DNA from: Semisulcospira habei
Lineage: Eukaryota; Mollusca; Gastropoda; Semisulcospiridae
Reading direction: 5' to 3'
Assembly (NCBI GenBank): GCA_036245525.1
Contig: BTPG01000003.1
Coordinates: forward strand, 188,761,535-188,825,534
Length of the DNA: 64,000 nucleotides
Below, one piece after another: positions 32,071 to 43,499 of this stretch. A program made the translations under genes and the position numbers. A model generated the notes under the pieces. That model was given only the letters and a program-made list of their open reading frames with translations, was not told where the DNA came from and searched no databases. The stretch's first letter is position 1. Each line of letters begins with the position of its first letter.

Positions 32071-32115
32071 AAAGGATTAGTGATGGATGGTGCTCACTGT
32101 AGGATCAGATCTACT

Positions 32116-32311
32116 GTAGCCCATCAAAACCGCAATACACAAATTTTGGAGTTGTCATCTGAAGACTGCAGGATACAGATTGACCATGATAGGTCAAACG
32201 TGGTGCCAGAATAGCTTGGTGCCCATAGTCGCCAAGCTATTCTGGCACCACCATTGAGCAATCACGGTCAATCAGTTATCTCGCAATGGTGTTTCAGTGC
32301 TAAATGGGTTA
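32116..32311. mobile_element. Palindromic MITE copy K
   Basis: Core 32177-32272: GTGGTGCCAGAATAGCTTGG opposite CCAAGCTATTCTGGCACCAC. Right end GTGCTAAATGGGTTA. Confidence 0.75.
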
Positions 32312-32319
32312 GGAAGGTG

Positions 32320-33230
32320 GAAGACAGGAAGTCCATTTTTGTGAAAAAGATTTGTATTGTCGTTTGAAATGGGAATGCACATTTTAAACCCACAAACAGT
32401 TTACTGTACCACTCTAAGAACAAATATCATTAAGTGCCATACATCCCATGATTTGCTGATTTTGCTGTAGTCCTAAAAATCTGGTCAAGAGACAAGCCAT
32501 TTATCAATACCCTAATAGGGCCTTGGCGGGAAACGGTCAGATTTCAATGTGTCAAGATCCAACATGCCGACTGCATGCATTTCTGTGCTGTTTCAGATTT
32601 GGCCAGCTTACTCCTTGTGAAAATAGATCTTTGTACGCATGTAGTACTATGCTGAATATATGTAAGGTACATTTGGGGGATGTAAAATCAATCATTTCAT
32701 GAAAATGTTATGCTTGTACAGCAAATCTTTCAAGATTATGTGCGTTTCTTGAAAGTAAATCATGTCAGGTCTGTTTGTTCTAAGAATATTTGTTTTAAGA
32801 ATGTAGAAAAGTAGGGTTTTTTTTTGTTTTGTTTTTTTATACGAAGATACTTGCGAAAAACGTGTGCTTCATTATCAGACTTCAGTCCATGAAATCTTGC
32901 TTTCCACAAAAATGGACTCTTCTGTCTTTTGCCTTTCTTGGGCAGAAATCTATGAGTCCCCAGGGAGGACCAAATGTTCTAGGACCCTAGTAGCCTTTCG
33001 GACTGCCATCCGAGTGAAATTTGAGTCTATTTTGTTTCTTCTGGGAGGGAGCTGTCATTTTTTTCTGTTGTGAATTTTTTATTTACCTGGTACCATTTGG
33101 CCCCCTGGAAACATGACTGCTTTTCTGGACAAGAAAGCTCATCACAATAGGTGACGGGCGAGTGGATTTGGTCCTTCCTTGTCCTGCTTTTACTCATCTG
33201 GAACAGATCTTGTGTCTAAGTGAACACTTT
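32320..33230. other. Intergenic, nothing recognised
   Basis: Short unsupported ORFs and a T-run near 32818-32839. No gene or repeat could be supported. Confidence 0.4.
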
Positions 33231-33237
33231 AGTCACT

Positions 33238-33449
33238 TTAACTCATTCAGCCCGACGGCCATATTTCCCAAATTTTGGAGGTGTCATCTAATGACTATGC
33301 ACCAGTTTGCAGGAGATGGATCGACCGTGATAATTCAAGGGCAGTGCCAGATGAGCTTGGCAGCAACAGGCGCCAAGCTAATCTTGCACTACCCTTGAAT
33401 TATCATGGTCGACCCATCTGCTGTAGTGTGTCAGGACTGAATGGGTTAA
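33238..33449. mobile_element. Palindromic MITE copy L, TTAA-bounded
   Basis: 212 bp from TTAACTCATTCAGCCCGACG to GACTGAATGGGTTAA. Core stem with TCGACCGTGATAATTCAAGG opposite CCTTGAATTATCATGGTCGA. One of the most complete copies. Confidence 0.88.
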
Positions 33450-34330
33450 TGGCATTTTAGGTACAAATGGGATGGAGCTTGTATAGTGTAATGTAAAATT
33501 GTATGGTGTTTTGATGAAAGAACAAGTTGATCTCATAAAGTCAGAGGCAATATTTTTTAGCCATTGCGCAAAAGTTCATTTTGTGTACTTCCCGAGGAAC
33601 TAGTGATTATGACACCAGTCAAATAAGTGATAAGTTATTTTCCACATATTTAAAGCTGGCATGTTCTCTTAGCATAAATGAGAAGCAGTATGAAGGTTCG
33701 CTTAGACTTGTAATTTGGTAGCAATTAAAATTTAAAAAAATGTACAGCTGCTGATTACATGGTACACCTTTACTACTTGTGCACATTTACTCAGCGTTTT
33801 CTTGAGATCTAGTATTGTATTCTGTTTACAGCAGTTTGTGACACTCTGTTGATGTAGGTTTTTGCAGGTTGTTGGCAAAGAAGTCACCCATGAAGTGCAC
33901 CTGGTGACATTTCTGCAGCAGTCCTTTATGAGACTGAAAATGGGCGCTTGCACAAATCCATCAACTGGCTATGAGTTTCTTCAGTTGCAAGTAGTTATGG
34001 TACTGTATGTGTGTGTTGGACTGTGATTTTGGACCTTACAGTTCTTGGCCGTAAGATGCAAAAATCAAAGAAAACACGTGCAGAAAAAAGTTCTGCATCT
34101 TCGTTTTTACTATGATGTTGGAAGGGCAAATGAATTAGATTAAAAATTGTATTCTTGTGTAAAATGTAAAACCTCGATGTATATCCAGAAACAAAGCTGT
34201 GAATATGAAGACAGACAAATTAACAGTAGCATTATCCATGTTGGCTGAAACCCTATGATGTTATTATATTCCTGTGACATTTCCGTACATCATAACATCT
34301 CCGTGCTAGTTTGATCATTTAGAATAATAC
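33450..34330. other. Intergenic, nothing recognised
   Basis: AT-rich; no supported ORF, repeat or RNA. Confidence 0.4.
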
Positions 34331-34333
34331 CTG

Positions 34334-34445
34334 TAGGTACTGAAATGTACAGAGGAGCAAAAGAAATGCAAAATTTTTGGAATCATCTGAAACACTTAAG
34401 TGTTTCCGATGATTCCAAAGTCACATTTCTTTTGTGCCTCGGTAT
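34334..34445. repeat. Foldback repeat with perfect centre
   Basis: Perfect 18-bp palindrome GAAACACTTAAGTGTTTC at 34389-34406, extended by GGAATCATC opposite GATGATTCC and outer arms (GCAAAAGAAATG opposite CATTTCTTTTGTGC). No TTAA ends. Confidence 0.8.
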
Positions 34446-35500
34446 ACAAATGGCTTTTACAAGGTAAAATAATGCTCATAATAAGCCTTTGTTGCCTGCA
34501 GTGGTTTGTATCTGCCTCTTGTAAATGGCAGGTTTTTGCAAGAGTGTTAATGACATATTTCTTCTTTGGAACTTAATTATAATTATGTGTTTGCTTTCTT
34601 TTCTGGTTGATGGCCAGTCACACTGTTTGCAATGCAGACTATTATTTTTGAACTGCCACAATTAATTCAGAAGTTGACTTGTACATTCTTTTGCTGCAAT
34701 TATTTACCTTCAAATTGAGCCTTTGTTTGTTCGTGTGATTGCATGATTTTGTTTCCTTTCTTTTTCTCGCAGGATTTTGCCACAGCTGTATGTGTGAAAG
34801 TGTATTTTTGTACCTGTAGAAAGGAACACATGATGCTTGTGCTGGTGTGTATATCTTGTTCATTGATCTGCGTAGATCTTGCAAGTTCAGTGATGGTAAC
34901 ACTGGCAATTCTGTGGCAGCTGTTTCGTTTTTGGGTGGTTTTTGTTTTCAGTGCATTAGTACTGTTGCATTTTTCATGTTTGTTTATGTGAGTTGAACTT
35001 TATGTTGCAGTTGAGAAATCTCAGCATTTTGTGATTGCGTTTTAACACCATTTGATGTAACCATGTTGTACAGTTGTGTATGCATAATTATCAGAAAACG
35101 AAATATAAGTGCGTCAGTTATTTCCATGTCTTTTGGGACTGAAAGAATTTCTAGTTCAGCAGCGGCATGTGTGAGACAGTGCAAGTGAAGAGGAATGTGT
35201 ATGTGTGCGTGTTTATCATCAGTAGGTGTGTAATAGGAGGAGTTATTTGTAACTCAGAATCAGGCAGAATAGAAACAAGATCATGCATAGCTCTATTACG
35301 GCAACAAGCCCGTTGGCAAAATAGGCAGATTTTCATAAAATCTGCCTTTTGCTGGCAAGAATCTGTTCTGTTGGCATCTTTGTATTGAGAGAAATCAATC
35401 CTAATAGCAATAACTGCAGGACAAGGGAGTGCCGCATACATGTTGTTTTCTTTTGGTCTTTTCTGATTCATTTCTAGACAGACTTCTTGACTCCCATCGT
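34446..35500. other. Intergenic, nothing recognised
   Basis: T-rich; only short unsupported ORFs. Confidence 0.4.
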
Positions 35501-35502
35501 TA

Positions 35503-35713
35503 AACCCGCTCAGTGCCAGCTGACGCAGACTTTTGTTTCTGTAATCTGTATTAATTCAACATAAAAAACTCCTAAATGTCCCAGAAACATGGATTTAAAG
35601 AGACATCAGCAAGAGGCTTAGATCCTCATGAGCCCTCGCAACGGCGGGGGCTCATTACGATACATACCTCATGCATTCAGGTGCTGTTCATATTTCCTCA
35701 GAACTGAATGGAT
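35503..35713. repeat. Possible MITE of another family
   Basis: TTAAACCCGCTCAG at left and CTGAATGGATAA at right, with a small hairpin TGAGCCC...GGGCTCA at 35629-35654. Weakly supported. Confidence 0.35.
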
Positions 35714-35929
35714 AAACATTTTTGCTGCACAACGCGGGTAAAAATGTCTATTTTAACTTGTAACTTCATTATTTATAGAATCTATTTTCACAAACTTATG
35801 CGAATACCTTTAGCATCTTATCACATATGTAATTACTTTTGTTTATTTTTCTAAACTAATGTGTAAACATCAAAGTTACATTCCTTATCAGTATGTCATG
35901 GGTAGAAATTGCACCACGCAGTTTGTTTG

Positions 35930-36281
35930 CATAGACTGCCACATTGATTGTATAGCGTAATTTTTACCCTTGGCATGAACCTCTGAAAGACTAGACAGGG
36001 TGTGGATTGACCATGATATTTCAAGGTTGGTGTCAGAATAGCTTGGCATCTAGAGGCGCCAAGCTATTCTGAAACCAGACTTGAAATATCATGGTCAATC
36101 TGTCTCCAGAACTGTGATGTAGACCTCGGAGGATATCTCGGAAATTTGATAATTTTGTCCTCGGGGCATAAGGAGTTATGGTAGTACATCACTGATATTC
36201 ACATTGGTTGTGAGCAAAAATTTCCCCATATGATTTACATAGACTATGCCACATCCATTGTATGGTGTGATTTCTACCCAT
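35930..36281. mobile_element. Palindromic MITE copy M between 40-bp direct repeats
   Basis: Core 36005-36100: GATTGACCATGATATTTCAA opposite TTGAAATATCATGGTCAATC. Flanked by similar direct segments (CATAGACTGCCACATTGATT at 35930; CATAGACTATGCCACATCCA at 36239). Confidence 0.7.
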
Positions 36282-36342
36282 AATGTTTGATTAAGTACAG
36301 TCAGGTCCTGATGAGAACAACTGCAAGGGGTGGGATAAAAAT

Positions 36343-36741
36343 CTAATAAAAGATACTAAGAGGAATTTGTACTAAGCAGTTTGAAGGAAAATTCCATCTG
36401 CTCTCTGAAATTCCTAGTACTTGGATGTTGTATCTTTTCATCTCGCTAGCCACTTGAGCTGCTTTTCCAGTTTCATACATGGTTCGTACGTTCCAAGTTC
36501 CGATCTTTGTTGTTGCTTTCATCGTCAGGAGATTCGTCGGCTGGTTGGCTTCCGTGAGGCTTTCACCAACCCGCGTCATCTGTCCTCCTGTAGAGGCATC
36601 TCCCTGATTCAAGCGCTGGTTGGATTCTTCTGTTGCTTTGGTTTCTGTAGCTGGAGGGTTTTTACAGGGTGGGGTTGCTGGCCCCACGCCCAACCCTCCT
36701 CCTTTCTCACCTGGGCTTGGGACCGGCCATGGCGGAGTTAG
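36343..36741 (-). pseudogene. LINE 5' fragment: start of endonuclease
   Basis: Minus-strand frame with KIGTWNVRTMYETGKAAQVA and RYNIQVLGISESRWN, the first beta strands of an apurinic-type endonuclease of RTE/L2-type LINEs, preceded by a Pro/Thr-rich leader. Sequence stops after about 50 residues of the domain at 36343. A copy with only the 5' end is unusual, because LINEs normally lose that end. Confidence 0.75.
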
Positions 36742-36781
36742 GGAAACTAAACACTAACCAGAATTTGTGTTTGATGTTGTT

Positions 36782-37006
36782 CTAACCCTTATCATTCGGA
36801 ATACACCAGTGTGTGAAATAAGTTTGACTGAAATAGTTCAAGGGTAGTGCCAGAATAGTTCGGCGCCTCTAGGCACCAAGCTATTCTGGCACCACCCTTG
36901 AACTATAGCCATTGGTCTATATCCTTACCTGTAAGTACTATAATGTAGCGTGCATATGGCAGTGTACAAATTTGAAGCTTTTAGCATCAGTATGATATGG
37001 GGTAAA
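36782..37006. mobile_element. Palindromic MITE copy N (CATTCGG class)
   Basis: CTAACCCTTATCATTCGG to GTATGATATGGGGTAAA. Core 36834-36904; left arm GGGTAGTGCC faces right arm GGCACCACCC, a mismatched hybrid. Confidence 0.82.
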
Positions 37007-37466
37007 ATTACATTAGCTAGACTCGGCTGTAGTAACAGTAAAAGGTGATGTAGCAAAGGTGAAACCATTTATTTGTAGTCGCCTCAAGTTGTGCTTACGT
37101 CGACTATGAATCAAACAGTTTGAGGATGGGCGTTGCGATGTTTGTCTAGAAATGATAGTATGTGAACACACCAGTTGTATGTTTTATTGAACCTTTCGCA
37201 GCTGGAATGCACACCGACGCACCCAAAATGAAACGGAGCAGACAACAGTTTCGTTTTCCCTTGTCAGCTGTTGCTGCTGATTCTGCTGCATTGTAGAATC
37301 AAACATTATAAAGTAAACACAGTATGTGTTGGATATGTATCATGGGGAAAAACTTTTGTACGATTCAAATGTGTACGGCAAAATAACCAGACACCTTAGC
37401 GGGCTGTCACAAGTCCAGCTAACTGATGCAGCAAACTGTGTGAATAGATCGTTTTATTGTGGAGTT

Positions 37467-38535
37467 ATTAACCCATATCATACTGAGGCTAGAAGCTTCA
37501 AATTTGTACACGGCCATATGCAAGCTACATTTTAGTACTTACAGTGGGTCGAATGGTTGTTGTGATGCGCCTAGTGTGGTAGTGTAGCATCTGTGCTTGT
37601 CGCTCTCGCTTTCAGCTCCCACCGCTGGCTAGCAGTTCTGCGAAAAGGGGAGCAGAGTATGTCAGTCTCTCCCTGCCAGTACACAGCCTCTCCAACAACA
37701 AGCCTCATGTAGTGCCTCTTTGTGGTGACTCACGGTAACCGAGCACCTTACGGATTCGGGCTGAACTACAGAGGACTCGGAGGAGGTCTGTCCCCCAGAC
37801 ATGCGGCATGCAGGCCCATGGATGTGTGGACAGGCCCTGAAGTCCATGAACCAGATCCCCTGCTATGGGTAAATAGCCCCACTGCCTTGTGGGTGCCTTG
37901 GGAGAGGCAAAGGCTAGGGGAGTAAACCCTATACAAATCCGGGCAGGGATGCTTGATAGCCTTGGTTGGCAGATCTTCGAGAAGAAGGAAAACCCTGAGG
38001 AAAAAACTGAGTAGATCGGCCCCATAAGCCTTGGTCGGTAACCCATTTAGGAGACGGACACTCCAAAACTAAACCATCATGTGCTCCGAGGAAAGGCCTT
38101 TTGACCAGGAGTTAAGGGTGAGGTAACCCCAAGTGCTGAAGACAGAGGTACTGGGCTGCACAGCGCACTCTTATAAACTACAGTACCACGCATATACAGC
38201 CATATGACACTTGGAGATGGATTTAACAGAAATGGTGCTCGCCCTGTGGAGTCTCACCAGGCAGGTGCAGTACCAGGCTTGCGCCTCTTCGGAGCCCACC
38301 CCCAGCGACTGGAAGACCTTCCCGATTACTGTGGGAACCACCAGCTGCTGAGGGAGGAGATATTGCCGAAGCCTGCCACTCTACAAGAGAAACTACGGGC
38401 CTGTGGAGGCGCTACAGAAGACCACAGATTTCATTTTGAGAGCCAAACTCCAAGTGTGACGGCATTCGAGAAGAAGAAGATAGTACTTACAGATAAGGAT
38501 ATAAAACAATGGCTTTAGTTCAAGGGTGGTGCCAG
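37467..38535. mobile_element. MITE half-copy split by a retroposon
   Basis: 37467-37544 (TTAACCCATATCATACTGAG on to TACTTACAG) and 38493-38535 (ATAAGGATAT, then AGTTCAAGGGTGGTGCCAGA) are consecutive parts of a CATTCGG-class MITE, separated by an insertion. The distal half after the central stem is missing where a DIRS remnant begins. Confidence 0.75.
37545..38480 (+). mobile_element. 936-bp retroposon with (GAA)n tail
   Basis: TAGTACTTACAG flanks it (37533-37544 and 38481-38492). The body resembles a LINE leader region; the 3' end is CATTCGAGAAGAAGAAGA. It holds a short frame from 38204 that runs over the 3' junction into the flanking MITE, so it is not an element protein as drawn. Probably non-autonomous. 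Confidence 0.8.
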
Positions 38536-38763
38536 ATTCTTACTCATTTCCTGTATTCCGTCACTAAGTGCACTTGAGAAACGCGTGCTGCCTATTCCCT
38601 CGGTTCGCACCTAGCTGCCGACCAGGTCAGACGTACCCTCATTACTTGCCGCCTGTGCCTAGTGACCGACTTTCTCTTGTGCCGCGTATGTTGAGTGTCG
38701 TGTGTACGGTGAAGGAGTAATTTTTCCCTGTGTGGATTATTGGTATGTGTAGCTGTGGTTGTG

Positions 38764-39598
38764 ATGTCAGATTTAGAAGATATGATTTCGGACGACAACG
38801 TCTTAGACGTGGATGAGGAGATTTCGTTTGGCGAAGGTGATTTTCCAACTCCCCTGCCTGACCGAGTGTCGCTGACACGTGAACAGAGCGAAACGAAAAG
38901 TTTTGCAGCTCTCTGTAAAGCGGTGCAACTTTTCACCGAGAAGGTTAGCACTTTGGGAAAAAACCAAAAGGCCGCAGGACACCCAGACCCCTGGTCCTTC
39001 AGCTAAACGCAGACGCCTTTCCGTCTCCAGTGCCAGCACCGCTGGTGGGGAAGCGGAACGGCGAAATGCAGAGGCAGAAAATATAGAAAGGGAACTGCTT
39101 GATGCAGGGAGGACTGAAACAGAGGAGACTATAGGAGATGATATTTTTGCCGATATGGAGGCAGCCTTTGCTGTCTCGAAAGAGGTGGGACCACCGGTCC
39201 AAGAAAGGTTGGCAAACCTACTTAATTCCCATTTTGGTTCCAAGCTGCCGCATGCAAATCTCCAAGAAAAGCTGGAAAAGTACAAAATTCCCGAAAACTG
39301 CAAAAACTTGAGTGTGCCCCGCACAAATGAAGTGGTGTTTCGTATGCTAAAACCCCACACGCGGCAGGCAGACGTACGAATGTACAATACTCAAACTACC
39401 TTTTCTAAGGCAGCTGTCACTGTGACCTTGTGCACCGATAAGCTTCTGACTGTAAGGGACAGCTTGACCACACCGGGGGTCGACCTGACCCAGGTCAGGG
39501 CCTCAATCTCCGATTGTATAACAAATCTTTCGGACGCGTTGGCTTTGGCTGGACATGCCAGCGAGGACCTCTCACAGAAGCGCAGAGACTTGCAGTGA
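38764..39598 (+). pseudogene. DIRS-3 gag-like protein
   Basis: Starts MSDLEDMISDDNVLDVDEEI. A frame change near 38970 moves it to the frame ending at 39598. An acidic N-terminus and a basic KRRR patch precede the conserved segment PRTNEVVFRMLKPHTRQADV, typical of DIRS ORF1. Assumed to package element RNA; that is family knowledge. Confidence 0.75.
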
Positions 39599-39825
39599 CC
39601 GTGTTTGCCACGCAAAATTGCCGGCATCTGTGCTCCGCACCTGGCAATGACCTCCGAGTGGCTCTACCCTCATGGCACAGATTTTGGAAAATCACTCCAA
39701 GAAGCCTGTGAAACGGTCAAAATCGCTCAAGATATGCGTAGTCATGGCTGGCATCACAGCCAGCCTCAAGCTGGCAGGACCAATGGTGACGACTCTTTTT
39801 TAGGCCGACACAGAAAGGGCTGGAA

Positions 39826-41660
39826 GTGTGGGTGGGGCGGAAAAGTCTACCCCAGTGCGGGGAACTTTCCCTGGAAGTTCTAGACAAACACCTGCCACTC
39901 CCCACTACAAACGAGGTCAGTACTTTTGAACTGTGCATACCTTGGGTGCGTGAGTACCTGAACAGGAAACATTTGTCCATCAAAGCTGGCCAGATTGGTA
40001 CAAAATTGAAATTTTGGGGAACTCTTACTTCCGACCAGGAAGTGCTAGAAACGGTCATAGGTGTAAAACTTAGTTTCGATCAGATACCTGACACTAAGCT
40101 TTGTTAAGCACAGTTATATTTCAGTGAAGCAGAAAACAAAACGGTGGATGCAGAAGTCGAAGACCTGCTGTGAAAAGGGGTCATTAAAGAATCTTGCAAT
40201 GAAGCAGAGCAATTTGTCTCCCATTTTTCTCGTAGAAAAACGTGACCATACCCACCGGGTCATATTTAACCTTCGCTCTCTGAACAGAGACATTGAGTAC
40301 CAGAAATTCAAAATGGAAACCATTTATACTGCACTTAATCTTGTCACTAAGGACTGCTATTTCGCATCGATTGATCTTCAAGATGCATACTACTCCATCC
40401 CTATTCATACCGAATACCAGAAGTACCTAAAATTTTGCTGGAGAGACAAATTGTATTGTTTCCGAGCAGCGTCAATGGACCTTGGCCCGATAACCAGGAA
40501 GTTTACGAAACTCACAAAACCAATCCTGGCAAGGCTACATGATTTGGGACATTCATTGACGACGGCCTCTTAGTGGGCAAGACAAAAGAGGACAAAGTTC
40601 AAAATGTTATCGATACGATTAGACTGATGCAGTGGGGTTCACGGTCCATGGTGACAAATCTCAATTCTTACCCACGCAAGAGATTACATACTTGGGATTC
40701 GTGATCAATTCTACAGACATGTCGGTGAGACTGACGAACGAACGTAAGCAAAAACTGAGTGAAGCGTGTTCCGAAATACTGAGAAAACCAGTAGCCAAAA
40801 TTAGAGCAGTAGCTTCTGTCATAGGACTCATGGTAGCGAGTTTTTTGGTGGTACCCCTAGGCCCCCTCTATTATAGGACCCTCGAACAAGGCAAAACCCG
40901 GGCTCTCAAAGAAAACAAAGGAAACTGGGAGAAAATCATGCCTATAACACAAGACGCGGTTCTTGAGCTGCAATGGTGGGTTGATAACATCGGACACCAA
41001 AAAGCTCCCCTACAGAGGGAATACCCTACCGTTATGCTGAAAACAGATAGCTTGCTTTCAGGCTGGGGGGCTGTGGTTGATGGCACTACCCGAACAGCTA
41101 TGGGTCTTTGGAATAAAAATGACAAAAAGCAACACATAAACTTTCTTGAGCTTAAAGCTATTCTCTATGGGTTAAAATCGCTCCTATGAGAGATGAGAGA
41201 CATACATGTGCGTGTACTGACAGACAACACCACGGCTGTTGCGTAAACAAGATGGGCACAATGAAAGCGAGTTCGCTGAATTAAGTTACTCGAGATATCT
41301 GGATCTGGTGTGACCAGATGAGACTGTGGCCGAGTGCAGCACACATACCAGGTACCGAGAATGTAGAAGCAGCCCGTCTGTCCAGACAGTTGCACAGTGA
41401 CACAAGAGTGGAGAATTGACCCTGAACTCCTTAAAGAGTCACTCCGGTTTTTAAATGTCAGACCGTCAGTTGATCTGTTTGCATTCAGAATCAATGCTCA
41501 GTTTCCCAAGTATGTATCTTTTCTTCCAGACCCTGGGGTTTTCGCTGTGGACGCTTTCTCCATTGGTTGGGGTGATTGTACTGTTTTTCCCCCTTTCAGT
41601 CTGTTACCGGCGTTCCTGGCAAAGATAACAAGGACAAAGCCAGGGGAGTTGTAGTGGCAC
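39826..41660 (+). pseudogene. DIRS-3 reverse transcriptase and RNase H
   Basis: RT motifs: RVIFNLRSLN, ASIDLQDAYYSIPI (motif A), FRAASMDLGP (degraded motif B) and FIDDGLLVGK (motif C, in another frame after 40530). RNase H part: LKTDSLLSGWGAVVD, HINFLELKAI and LTDNTTAV. It is followed by AAHIPGTENVEAARLSR and VDLFAFRINAQFPKYVS, the linker typical of DIRS. Stops at 40170, about 40628 and 41187 and several frame changes make it inactive. Confidence 0.85.
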
Positions 41661-41859
41661 CAGTGTGGCGAAACCAGATTTTTGGGCTGGTGCTGATGCA
41701 AATGCTGGTAGCAGAACCAATACTGCTGTCGGCAAGAGAGACTTTGTTATATCATCCAAGCGACCTGACACAAAGACACTCTGTGCAAAAAAACTCAAAC
41801 TACTCATATGCAAGGTGTCGGGGATAGATACAGAGGTGAGGGATTTTCTTCAGATGCAA

Positions 41860-42420
41860 CCAATATCATCATGTGATCGTGGCGACCGGCCACCCGTCGC
41901 TTGTACGAAGGATACATCACTCGTTGGAGACGGTACGCGAGTGAGAGATCAGTGGATCACGTTTCGCCACCGCTAGCCGAGGCAGTCAACTTTCTTGCGT
42001 CATTGGCACTCGAGTTGTCCTATAATGCTATAGCTACAGCGCGGTCAGCACTCCGCTGTTATTTGTGTACATACGATGGAGTACTGCTAGGATATACAGA
42101 AGTAGTTAAGAGATTTATGAAGGGTGTGTTTGAGAGAAAACCAGTGTTTCCCAAATACCATAGCACATGGGATGTGAATGTAGTGTTGGACATGCTGAAG
42201 ACGTGGGTGCCTCTTAACAAACTTGCGTTCAAAGAGCTCACTTTAAAACTTGTAATGCTTATCTCAGTTGCTTTGCTCTCTGAACAGAGGTGCCAAACGC
42301 TACGAGCGCTAAATGTTACCAACATGCACTTGTCAGAACGCAAGTGTATATTTTATGTATCTAAACTCAGGAACCCATTGAACTTCATGCTTTTCCATCA
42401 GACAGTTCTTTGTGTGTGAT
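41860..42420 (+). pseudogene. DIRS-3 tyrosine recombinase, truncated
   Basis: N-terminal core-binding domain (LYEGYITRWRRYASERSVD, then LALELSYNAIATARSALRCY). The catalytic domain begins with SEQRCQTLRAL, which holds the first catalytic Arg, and stops after FMLFHQTVLCV. The HxxR box and the tyrosine are absent. Confidence 0.8.
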
Positions 42421-42427
42421 TCAGACG

Positions 42428-42993
42428 TTAACCTTTTGACGACGGAACGCACATGTGTGCGCGAAGCAAAGCTCCGTTGCCGACGGGACGCACACGTCGC
42501 TGGCCTTGTTTCCCATTGCCGACGAGGTGCACACTGTGCGCTGGATACCGGTATAACGGGCAATACCGGCAGTGTCGTCTAAGGGAAGCAACCTACTATA
42601 ATATTTGAAACACTCATTTCTGTACTGGTTGAGTGACTTTTCTTGTTTGTATGGGCTGAAACCAACGAATCAGAAGCTCTAAAACAAAACATCCCCATCT
42701 GCGAAAAAAATGGCGGATTTTGGTGTAAAAAAGTTTATTTGTGAAGAAACTTTTCTGTTGTGCCTTTCTTTCTGGATTATTTACTGGTGACACACTAGAA
42801 TATGTCTCTGGAATGCCAGGTGAGTTGTAATTTTCACACTGTGGATAACTAATACACTAACAGCATGTTTTCAGAACCCAGTGCAAATCTGTTTTTGATT
42901 TTTGGCTTCTTACACCATCTTCTTTATACACCTGTAAAATTTTAATAATACAAAATATTTTCCTCAGCATAGTGTCTGTGAGTTCACCTTGAA
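42428..42993. other. Repeat remnant and spacer
   Basis: Begins TTAACCTTTTGACGACGGAA with repeated GACGGGACGCAC-type words, probably one end of another TTAA-type repeat. The rest is unrecognised. Confidence 0.4.
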
Positions 42994-43129
42994 TTGCTTT
43001 TTCCACAGATACCAAATATGTTGGGGTATGATAAGATTTTTACAACAGACAAGGCCAATGAAATGTGTCAAAATTACTACGGTAGCAGGGAAGTGAGCCA
43101 AAGTAAGGCATACGCTCAGGGGGAAAAAC

Positions 43130-43492
43130 CTAGCTCCGCCTCCGACCCTCTCCACCTCCTCATCCCCCGCACCAAACTCAGCACTTTCGGCCCCCACTCC
43201 TTCTCAGTATACAGTCCATCTACCTGGAACACTCTCCCACTCTCTCTCCGTCAGAAACACTCGCTCGCCTCCTTCCAGTCGGCCCTCAAAACTCACCTCT
43301 TTCAACAGTTCTAGCACTATATTACCACACTCCCCACCCCAAGCTGACCGTCGTAAGGTATCTTCACTATTTGTGTTACTGGAGTCATTGTCTAAAGCGT
43401 GCGCGTGAGTGCGCGCTTAGAGTTATAATTATTATAAGATAAGCGCATTATAAATACCGTAATTATTATTAATTATTATTATTATCCAATTT
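43130..43492 (+). mobile_element. L2/CR1-like LINE 3' end
   Basis: C-terminal RT signature RTKLSTFGPHSFSVYSPSTW then SFQSALKTHLF, stop at 43312-43314, a structured GCGCGTGAGTGCGCGC UTR, TAAGCGCATTATAAATACCG and an ATTATTATT tail. Confidence 0.82.
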
Positions 43493-43499
43493 CAAAATG

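Larger units (their letters stand above)
38540..42420 (+). mobile_element. Second-lineage DIRS retrotransposon, decayed (DIRS-3)
   Basis: Gene order gag-like, RT with RNase H, tyrosine recombinase is that of DIRS elements. Protein sequence differs clearly from DIRS-1. Several stops and frame changes are present and the recombinase C-terminus is lost at 42420. No terminal repeats or complementary region could be found. Confidence 0.85.

Noticed and set aside
34743..34991. 82-aa hydrophobic frame suggesting a membrane protein
   Set aside because: T-rich DNA gives hydrophobic translations; no splice sites, homology or repeat support.
38204..38518. 104-aa plus-strand frame as a gene
   Set aside because: It crosses the 3' junction of a retroposon into a flanking MITE, so it cannot be an old gene as drawn.
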